Shown piece by piece: positions 16,401-19,389 of a stretch of DNA of 19,389 nucleotides (position 1 is the stretch's first letter; every line of letters starts with the position of its first letter). This stretch comes from Candidatus Avelusimicrobium stercoris (lineage in GTDB: Bacteria; Elusimicrobiota; Elusimicrobia; Elusimicrobiales; Elusimicrobiaceae), in NCBI GenBank assembly GCA_002432025.1, contig DJFE01000021.1:83454-102842 (forward strand), written 5' to 3'. A program made the translations under genes and the position numbers. The notes beneath the pieces are model-generated. The model did not search any database and was not told where the DNA came from. It worked only from the letters and a program-made list of their open reading frames with translations.

Positions 16401-16788
16401 TAAAAAGTATTTCCACGGTCCTTCCTTCCAAGTGTTGGCCGGGATTGTCCGCGTAGATAAACACGCTTCCCTGGCGGTTTACCACACGACTCCGCGCCCG
16501 CAATGGAACGACGGTCCGCGCACCTTGCTCGCTAACCCGATGCTGATTGAAGCTGCGTTCCAATGCTGCGGCTTTCAGGATATGAGCATTGAGCACAAAA
16601 TGACGTTGCCCGACGGTATCGCCGAAGTGGCCGTACTTAATAAACAAGTACCGCCCGCCCAGTTGTATTTGTACGGCGTGAACCGCGGTAACACCGCCGA
16701 CGGAAAAACCCTCCACGACGCCTATGTGTTTGATGCGCAGGGCAATGTGTGGGTGGAAATCCACGGCTATCAGGCTATCGGCCAATAA
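7444..16788 (+). CDS. PfaA-like multidomain secondary-lipid/polyketide synthase, KS-AT-KS-ACP x5-KR-DH
   Basis: A 3114-residue iterative-type cytoplasmic synthase. Order by residue: KS1 (6-469; C216, H350, H389), malonyl-type AT (607-940; S708, H813), KS2 (996-1510; C1246, H1394, H1434), five ACPs (1600-2159), ketoreductase with structural half (2286-2798; K2665, S2689, Y2702, N2706) and a double-hotdog dehydratase (2840-3114; H2866). KS1 and the ACP-KR-DH order resemble PfaA of polyunsaturated fatty acid synthases, but a second KS precedes the ACPs, and PfaB/C/D partners and an enoyl reductase are absent from the window. Ala/Pro linkers separate the domains. The start chosen is the ATG at 7444 with AGGAGA four bases upstream; an in-frame TTG at 7375 and ATG at 7408 lack ribosome sites. 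A phosphopantetheinyl transferase follows 6 bp later. The product is unknown: repeated KR and DH action without ER would give a polyene or hydroxy chain unless an ER acts in trans. Confidence 0.93.
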   Translation: MKNKNLEPIAIVGIGAIMPGALNKDEFWTNIKEGKYCITEIPASYWDYHLFYSPDHKAEDKLYSKIGGFIPQSFKFNSLKYRIPPQIAKQMDTVQHLAIETTRMALEDAGYDKKAYDHNRTAVIIGNSMGGMKNEMSNTRLNRPFLYEILKNTSSFKSLAPADAQKMLDEMDAGVREKFSPINEDSMPGELANVIPGRVANVFDLHGTNFAVDAACATSLAAIDQAVNGLRMGNFDMAVAGGVDQMMSPSAYIKFCKIGALSEDGSYPFDARANGFVMAEGAGMVILKRLSDAVKDGDRVYAVIRAVGASSDGKGKGITAPNPKGQKLAVEKAFEQLDYTPGDVGLIEAHGTGTRVGDATELGALTELFAPYAKPGTIGLGSVKSQIGHAKAAAGIASLIKTTLALYNKVLPPSVNFKTPNPIVDWTTCPFRVITQTEEWSTNKVRRANVSAFGFGGTNFHVAMEEMNDGLLKQAEEATHHTVSTPVQEKSTMSSSYTLHVPGEKIQSDVLTFSAATKQELFNVLDKAVVAIQYDPTYLPSISYKNHMAKPGKFAVTINVENPEKLKEKIEFFKKTASTQDVWEKESLYLRMKGIYPFTPTEIKPKVCFMFPGQGSQYVDMMKDLASKYKVVQDTFDEADRLLLNIIGQNLTDTLWSKPGETKEQIAVREAAIKKTEMTQPAVLTADIAMMRLLSSFGIKPDVVMGHSLGEYAAAVAAGIFDFENGLKAVCTRGKVMSEIKVEDNGKMASIAAPVDRVEPELVRINGYVAVANKNCPTQTVIAGGSKAVDDAIKMFTDMGIQAVQIPVSHAFHSAIVRPAMPQYRAFLDTLTFHAPKMPITTNVTAEFYPSDPEKIKDLMVTQISHSVEWIKQLQTTYDSGVRLFVECGPKRVLSALASNTLADKKDIKVLASNHPKKGGIVEFNDLFANLISSGIHLDWTGTDMYGDNHTFNPAFVNWVTGNATPVEKTEGTTETPKTCACKVSAPAANNGKKSVVISGIAAGGPGSWDKIFREGVLDEILSGRNMIEPVSAEIQQKQIDKHVEFVIKSKDGNHRFERLTSPMQAIKLAAKGGAFDLEKEFGLPAKWVRSMDRSFQLAIAAGILALKDAGIPLVLYYKPTSTGGYLPDRWGLPAEMIDETGVIFTSAFPVANSMMGDLSKRVAGLLNNKTAKEVRAFCDKFVAQISDPALKAEIEAWYRDNFKDKEIEPEAFTSEFILKTIIIAHCHFCQWIRARGPATAMSAACASTAQAIAVAQDWIKLGRCKRVIVISADDITNDNVSEWILTAFLASGAATTEADVTKAALPFDRRRNGMIVGMGAVSLVVEDEAEVAKRGMKPLAKLLSTEIANSGFHVTRLDVGHVAQVMNRLVTHAEQEYGLNRSDIAKQLVFISHETYTPARGGSASAEAYALKSTFGKDVSSVIVSNTKGFTGHSMGAGLEDAIAVRCLNTGLVPPIANFKEADPELEGITLSKGGHYNFKYALRLAAGFGSQLGMTLLEKVWQEGEPRIADEAKHAAWLKAISGQEAPVLEVVQNTLRIKDNYRHGVKPALVMEGSQAFVDKVNTIHAHEAKAAAPATQPAVAQATVTPAPVAAPAVALDEASVTKEVVKMVGEKTGYPEDMLDIDLDMEADLGIDTVKQAELFAALREHYGIAQQDGIQLKDYPTIRHCIKFVLANVGKPAAVVAPAPAVQAPVAAPVAQAAVAPAAKPAAALDEASVTKEVVKMVGEKTGYPEDMLDIDLDMEADLGIDTVKQAELFAALREHYGIAQQDGIQLKDYPTIRHCIKFVLANAGKPAAVVAPAPAVQAPVAAPVAQAAVAPAAKPATALDEASVTKEVVGMVAEKTGYPEDMLDIDLDMEADLGIDTVKQAELFASLREHYGIAQQDGIQLKDYPTIRHCINFVLANAGKAAAPVAAPAVAQAAVTPAPAPVQAPAAVVAPVAAAKPVAALDEATVTKEVVKMVAEKTGYPEDMLDLDLDMEADLGIDTVKQAELFAAMREHYGIAQQDGIQLKDYPTIRHCIKFVLANAGKPATAAPAPAAVAAQPVVAPAPVAQPTVAPAPAVQPAPAAKPAAALDEATVTKEIVKMVAEKTGYPEDMLDLDLDMEADLGIDTVKQAELFAAMREHYGIAQQEGIQLKDYPTIRHCINFALANAGGKSAAVTAPAADKPAVLPLSTEEKPVVTEPAKAEVKPAEAPAVQAPVAPAPKLIKKPAHIIAEHIGKPQEDALITNPTAPIEKHFSLAERPEREGYQGEHCHEKKLRYVTTVADAPLTERENRRLSKDRTVLLFADNSQLIKAYAEEFKELGVKYHVFTTLKTRSKNTTIVNWESYEETEAALKAYEAEDPNIQGIVYLLGATIKKFDKKASPHAELTKYVMPLFIALRVFEKGLTNRQDADTFFAVNTKIDGNFGYTTKDEFNPIVGALTGGTTCYRKDVYERTGAISKLMDFEPTATPDEMAQKTMDEVLHGDMRLMIGTRDNVRSTILSLPTRLDKSVKHFDLAGKTIIFTGSGRGIGAMLSQKIAAQYHSKIIVLDIIEIQEKTPLWASMNEAELAALKKQIWEDLKADPTKKATPVMLERAFGRVKDSITLYNNLQKLRNLGSEVEYYHCDVMNSSMMKEVCTKIKAKNGRVDGLIHFAGLERSKLIYDKDPAEYYRIFDVKATSFATFLANNIVRDDGFFAFASSIAGKYGNLGQSDYASANDYLAKSALSLSNQGYRAISIAMSAYKNVGMGVRAGVETFLRSNGVDFVDPEDGMQIFLDEIVYGRVPEIVLTGSLGRLDWDHQLKFEWDEIGAADNGSDDSANGGNTPAAPAAAPKAAAPAVDSAKATHFLGEVKSLQKGSEIHLEKEFNLNSDPYLADHAIEGTPYVPGVMGIETFMETATALTGEVPQGLKDVHFYLPIKLLRNRPQAVRVIGKASGNEASMEIESDFINSKGVKMGNTRRHFTAHTLGSFVSTWDSVKAEAMTGLNAPMSVSKEEIYKKYFHGPSFQVLAGIVRVDKHASLAVYHTTPRPQWNDGPRTLLANPMLIEAAFQCCGFQDMSIEHKMTLPDGIAEVAVLNKQVPPAQLYLYGVNRGNTADGKTLHDAYVFDAQGNVWVEIHGYQAIGQ
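7459..8850 (+). other. KS1 domain of the synthase
   Basis: Condensing domain with an intact triad: DAACATSL (C216), EAHGTGT (H350) and SQIGHAKAAAG (H389). The ASSDGKGKG and APNPKGQ stretches are of the PfaA KS type. It should perform decarboxylative chain extension. Confidence 0.93.
8906..8922 (+). other. Internal Shine-Dalgarno and in-frame ATG at the KS1-AT junction
   Basis: AGGAG at 8906-8910 lies nine bases before an ATG at 8920, codon 493 of the synthase, in the poorly structured linker between KS1 and AT. It is either a relic of a fusion between separate genes or a live internal start giving an AT-KS2-ACP-KR-DH form. Confidence 0.45.
9262..10263 (+). other. Acyltransferase (malonyl-type) domain of the synthase
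   Basis: FMFPGQGSQ opens the domain, S708 is the nucleophile in GHSLGEY and H813 the partner in SHAFHS. The HAFH form of this motif is the one normally linked to malonyl-CoA rather than methylmalonyl-CoA choice. Confidence 0.9.
10429..11973 (+). other. KS2 domain of the synthase, divergent but with the Cys-His-His triad
   Basis: A second thiolase-fold domain: C1246 in SAACAST, H1394 in ISHETYTPARGG and H1434 in TGHSMGAG. The usual HGTGT loop reads HETYT, both Gly being replaced. The extended N-terminal half and the YALRLAAGFGSQ end separate it from KS1. Retention of Cys argues against a pure chain-length factor. Confidence 0.82.
12241..13920 (+). repeat. Five tandem acyl carrier protein repeats
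   Basis: Five copies of about 82 residues start at 12241, 12586, 12931, 13297 and 13675, giving periods of 345, 345, 366 and 378 bp. Each has the DLGID-x-VKQAELFA helix-2 site and an REHYGIAQQ segment, and copies are joined by Ala/Pro/Val linkers. In all five the modification position is Thr (codons at 12355, 12700, 13045, 13411 and 13789), not Ser. Multiple tandem ACPs are typical of Pfa-type synthases, where they raise output. Confidence 0.93.
12487..12930 (+). repeat. Nearly identical 99-bp linkers after ACP1 and ACP2
   Basis: The linkers at 12487-12585 and 12832-12930 differ by one base in 99, whereas the ACP1 and ACP2 cores differ at about a dozen of 246 positions, mostly silent. This points to recent recombination or gene conversion between repeat units. 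Confidence 0.8.
14302..15837 (+). other. Ketoreductase domain (structural and catalytic halves) of the synthase
   Basis: The structural half begins near residue 2286 (TVLLFADNSQ). The catalytic half has the NADPH loop TGSGRGIG near 2512 and the full K2665, S2689, Y2702 and N2706 set. A charged insertion of roughly 75 residues follows the first strand (ASMNEAELAALKKQI and onward), as in Pfa-type KR domains. Confidence 0.88.
15961..16788 (+). other. Double-hotdog dehydratase domain at the synthase C-terminus
   Basis: The first hotdog has HAIEGTPYVPG, the HxxxGxxxxP motif, with H2866. In the second, the acidic partner that is normally Asp in DxxxQ/H is E3036 (LIEAAFQCCG), with Q3040 conserved. 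Confidence 0.8.
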
Positions 16789-16794
16789 GGCGCG

Positions 16795-17430
16795 ATGTCC
16801 TGCCAACTGAAAGTTGTTGATTTAAATAATCTGCCCCCGGCCGAAGAAATCCTGGGCGCGAAGGAAAGTGCGTTTTTTCAAACGCTCCGCTTTCCTAAAC
16901 GCCGTACGGAGTGGCTCGGGGGCAGATTTGCGTTAAAGGAACTTGTGCAGCAAGCCACGGGCGCGGATAAAAAAGAGATAGAAATTTTACCCCAGCCAAG
17001 CGGCAAACCGCTTTTGCGGGTGGGGGGAAAAGACAGCCCGCTGGCGTTTAGCATTACGCACAGCCACGGTTTTGCCGTAGCGGGGTTAGCCAAAGAAGAT
17101 ACCGTTTTGGGCATAGATTTGGAAAAAACCGCACACCGCATAGAGGCGTGGGCCAAGGATTTTTTCCACCCCACGGAACTGACAGAAAAAAGTGATACCT
17201 TTTTAACGGCCTTGTGGACCCAAAAGGAAGCGCTTGTAAAGGTGCTGGGCACGGGGCTTTCTTTAAATAGTTATGATGTGCGGTGCGTAAACGGCCACGC
17301 GGAATTTTACGGCCCGGCCTTGGCCGCTTACGAAAAATTGGGCCGCCCTGCGTTGGAAATAAAAACGTGGGAGTTGGTGCCCGGTTTTATGTTTACGCAG
17401 GCCTGCGGGAAAATCAGCCCGGTTATTTAG
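16795..17430 (+). CDS. Sfp/PfaE-type 4'-phosphopantetheinyl transferase
   Basis: It transfers phosphopantetheine from CoA to the carrier domains. All family motifs are present in its 211 residues: GGRFALKE (R44, K48), SITHSH (H89), GIDLEK (metal ligands D108, E110) and WTQKEALVKVLG (K144, E145, K149). It begins 6 bp after the synthase stop, with a weak TAAGG just before it, so it is surely co-transcribed. That pairing matches the PfaE role in polyunsaturated fatty acid clusters and makes the upstream ACPs its probable substrate, even though they present Thr instead of Ser. AcpS, the usual enzyme for fatty acid synthesis, is a different and smaller family. Confidence 0.94.
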   Translation: MSCQLKVVDLNNLPPAEEILGAKESAFFQTLRFPKRRTEWLGGRFALKELVQQATGADKKEIEILPQPSGKPLLRVGGKDSPLAFSITHSHGFAVAGLAKEDTVLGIDLEKTAHRIEAWAKDFFHPTELTEKSDTFLTALWTQKEALVKVLGTGLSLNSYDVRCVNGHAEFYGPALAAYEKLGRPALEIKTWELVPGFMFTQACGKISPVI

Positions 17431-17463
17431 TAAAATATAAGTAAGACAGATTTGGAGGGAGCA

Positions 17464-19068
17464 ATGATTGAACTTTTTGAAGATCCCAGATTAGATAAGC
17501 CGTCGGACCAGCCCGCTCCGGCCAGTTTAGTTAAGTTTAGACAAATTTCCCAAGACGCCCTAAAAGGCGCAGGCGAGGCGCGCATTAAAGCCCAAAAGGA
17601 CAAAGGCAAGATGACCGCCCGCGAACGTATTTCTTACCTGCTGGATAAAGACAGTTTTTTAGAAATCAAAAGTTTAATGGAAAGTTCTTGCAGCGACTTT
17701 GGTATTAAAGATAAACATATCAAGGGCGACGGTGTAATTACCGGCTTTGGCCGTATTAACGGGCGCGAAGTGGCCCTGTTCGCGCAGGACTTTACGCAAC
17801 TGGGCGGCTCGCTCGGGTTGGCTCACGCCAAAAAAATTGCGGCGTTAATGGACCGTGCGTTGGAAGCCAAAATCCCGGTGATCGGCTTGTACGATTCCGG
17901 CGGCGCCCGTATTCAAGAGGGCGTGGACAGTTTGAACGGATACGGTGAAATTTTTTACCGCAACGTAAAAGCCTCCGGCGTAATTCCGCAAATTTCTGTT
18001 ATTTTAGGCCCTTGCGCGGGCGGTGCGGCTTATTCCCCGGCGCTTACCGATTTTATTTTTATGGTGGAAGGCATCAGCCATATGTTCATCACGGGCCCGG
18101 GCGCTGTGAAAGCGGCCACCGGCGAAGAGGTGGATTTTGACACCTTGGGCGGTTCCCGCCCGCACAGTGAAAAGAGCGGCGTGTGCCAGTTTGTCGCCAA
18201 GTCGGAGCAGGACTGCTTCCGCCAAGTGCGCGAATTATTATCCTTCCTGCCGCAAAACTGTGAGGAAAACCCGCCGTTGGACACCACCAGCGATTTGGCT
18301 TCCCGCCAGGTCCCGGTGTTGGAACGTGTGTGCGAAATGGATCCTAAAAAGGCGTTCCGTATTCACCACGTTATTTGGCGTTTGGCCGACGATTTCGGCT
18401 TTTTTGAAATCCACCAGAATTTTGCCAAGAACGTTGTTACGGGCTTTATCCGCTTAGGCGGCCAAGTGGTCGGTGTGGTAGCCAACAACCCGGCCTGCTT
18501 GGGCGGTGCGCTGGATAGCGACGCAAGCGACAAGGCCGCGCGCTTTATCCGCTTCTTAAATGCGTTTAATATCCCGCTCTTGACGCTGGTGGACACGGGG
18601 GGATATCTCCCTGGCGTGCAACAGGAACACGGTGGTATTATCCGCCACGGCGCGAAACTTTTGTACGCGTATTCCGAGGCGTCTATTCCCAAAGTTACAC
18701 TCGTTTTGCGCAAAGCCTACGGCGGTGCGTATATTGCAATGGGTTCTAAATACTTGCGTGGGGATTTCAACTTTGCGTTCCCCAGCGCGGAAATTGCCGT
18801 AATGGGCCCGCGCGGTGCGGTGGAAATTTTGTACTCGCGCGATTTGAAGGCCGAGCAAGACCCCGCCAAGAAAGAGGAACTCAAACAGAAGATGACCCAG
18901 CAGTATTCCGACAAGTTCGCTTCGCCCTATCAGGCGGCGACCAACGGGTCTATTGACGAGATTATTGAGCCTTCTGACGCGCGCAGTAAAATTATCCGTG
19001 CGTTTGCGGTGCTGAAAGGCAAGCGCGACCCGCGCAAAAACCCGCATAAGGGTAATATCCCGCTGTAA
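17464..19068 (+). CDS. Acyl-CoA carboxyltransferase subunit (PccB/AccD/MmdA family)
   Basis: This is the biotin-dependent carboxyltransferase of acetyl/propionyl-CoA carboxylase or the alpha subunit of methylmalonyl-CoA decarboxylase. It is 534 residues with two crotonase-fold halves: SGGARIQEG (145-153) and CAGGAAYSPAL (184-194) in the first, GGYLPGVQQEHGG near 380 and RKAYGGAYIAMGSK near 417-430 in the second. I424 in GGAYIAM occupies the site where propionyl-specific Streptomyces PccB has Asp and the broader AccB has Ile, so acetyl-CoA may be accepted. The ATG at 17464 has GGAGG five bases upstream; a TTG at 17452 is rejected. It follows the transferase gene by 33 bp and ends the operon at a strong terminator. 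Biotin carboxylase and biotin carrier genes are not in the window, so carboxylase versus decarboxylase cannot be decided. Confidence 0.92.
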   Translation: MIELFEDPRLDKPSDQPAPASLVKFRQISQDALKGAGEARIKAQKDKGKMTARERISYLLDKDSFLEIKSLMESSCSDFGIKDKHIKGDGVITGFGRINGREVALFAQDFTQLGGSLGLAHAKKIAALMDRALEAKIPVIGLYDSGGARIQEGVDSLNGYGEIFYRNVKASGVIPQISVILGPCAGGAAYSPALTDFIFMVEGISHMFITGPGAVKAATGEEVDFDTLGGSRPHSEKSGVCQFVAKSEQDCFRQVRELLSFLPQNCEENPPLDTTSDLASRQVPVLERVCEMDPKKAFRIHHVIWRLADDFGFFEIHQNFAKNVVTGFIRLGGQVVGVVANNPACLGGALDSDASDKAARFIRFLNAFNIPLLTLVDTGGYLPGVQQEHGGIIRHGAKLLYAYSEASIPKVTLVLRKAYGGAYIAMGSKYLRGDFNFAFPSAEIAVMGPRGAVEILYSRDLKAEQDPAKKEELKQKMTQQYSDKFASPYQAATNGSIDEIIEPSDARSKIIRAFAVLKGKRDPRKNPHKGNIPL

Positions 19069-19087
19069 TAAAGCGGTTTACAAATTC

Positions 19088-19132
19088 AAAAGTAAAAGCC
19101 CTCTGATAACTTTTTCAGAGGGCTTTACTTTT
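19088..19132 (+). terminator. Rho-independent terminator of the synthase operon
   Basis: A long stem formed by AAAAGTAAAAGCCCTCTGA and TCAGAGGGCTTTACTTTT (one bulged A) has a T-rich end. It lies 20 bp after the carboxyltransferase stop. Confidence 0.92.
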
Positions 19133-19160
19133 GTGTTTGCCGCTGCCGTTATTAACAAAA

Positions 19161-19275
19161 GTAGGTCATCCTGAATTTATTTCAGGATCTACTGCTTGTG
19201 TTGTTGGTAGTGGACTTAATGGCAACTACCCAAGATGTAGATTCTGAAAGCCCTGCGGGCCGCCAGTTCAGAATG
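19161..19275. repeat. Composite of three intergenic hairpins
   Basis: ATCCTGAA (19168-19175) pairs with TTCAGGAT (19181-19188), extended by GTAG/CTAC. GGTAGT (19206-19211) pairs with ACTACC (19225-19230). ATTCTGAA (19241-19248) pairs with TTCAGAAT (19267-19274) and holds an inner GCCC/GGGC hairpin. AACTACCCAA at 19224 also recurs inverted at 19356. No coding potential is seen; this looks like dispersed palindromic repeat DNA. Confidence 0.7.
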
Positions 19276-19306
19276 CCCCCCATTTTTATAACGGCCTTTT
19301 CCCCGC

Positions 19307-19350
19307 CGTCATTCCGGAAGGTTTTTATCCGGGATCTGTTGTTTGTCGTT
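19307..19350. repeat. Dispersed hairpin repeat, inverted copy of the left-end element
   Basis: The 20 bases at 19324-19343 are the exact reverse complement of 153-172, and the similarity continues outward with a few mismatches through the GTCAT end. The rest of the window to 19389 shows no gene. Confidence 0.8.
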
Positions 19351-19389
19351 GCCTTTTGGGTAGTTATTCATAAAGGGGTTGTTTCGTTT

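Noticed and set aside
17452..17463. TTG at 17452 as the carboxyltransferase start
   Set aside because: It lies within the GGAGG ribosome site that serves the ATG at 17464.
19161..19350. Right-end palindromes as attachment site or insertion sequence end
   Set aside because: There is no transposase or integrase gene, no target duplication and no tRNA; several small hairpins of a dispersed family explain them better.

Overview
The window looks like chromosome from an anaerobic, probably gut-associated bacterium, most likely of the Elusimicrobiota. This rests on the style of the type IV pilin at the left end (long helix of the EALTMIRAAIQAEEAYY type after FTLIELLVVVLIIG) and on hairpin-type dispersed repeats at both ends. 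It is a judgement from recognition, not a database result. Coding density is high and no rRNA, tRNA, CRISPR array or insertion sequence was seen.

Left part (1-7.1 kb): housekeeping and hypothetical genes in short units. A type IV pilin-like gene whose 5' part is filled by repeat hairpins (9-779, +) converges on a tandem ACT-domain protein (840-1250, -). A two-gene minus-strand operon with an ATGA overlap encodes a RecB/RNase H-like nuclease and an inositol-monophosphatase-family enzyme. Divergent from it are a lone PTS EIIA-type protein and peptide deformylase (def). Then come gpmA (-), an aspartate kinase without ACT domains (+), a 57-residue membrane protein, and a membrane-anchored coiled-coil protein. 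Several of these genes have an extended -10 box almost touching the start codon, suggesting leaderless or near-leaderless mRNAs.

Central and right part (7.1-19.1 kb): the main object of interest. One 3114-residue megasynthase is followed after 6 bp by an Sfp-type phosphopantetheinyl transferase, and 33 bp later by an acyl-CoA carboxyltransferase. The synthase reads KS-AT-KS-ACP x5-KR-DH and is related to the PfaA subunit of polyunsaturated fatty acid / secondary lipid synthases. It carries an extra internal KS, and no Pfa-type enoyl reductase or other Pfa subunits lie nearby. A plausible division of labour is that the carboxyltransferase helps supply malonyl-CoA, the transferase arms the ACPs, and the synthase builds a linear polyene or hydroxy-acyl chain without oxygen. 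All five ACPs carry Thr where the phosphopantetheine Ser normally sits. The operon starts behind a 330-bp intergenic region with matched dyads and ends at a strong terminator.

The last 250 bp are repeat hairpins, one of which matches a left-end repeat in inverted orientation. The synthase product, the function of the hypothetical proteins, and all promoter and operator calls are inferences from sequence alone.
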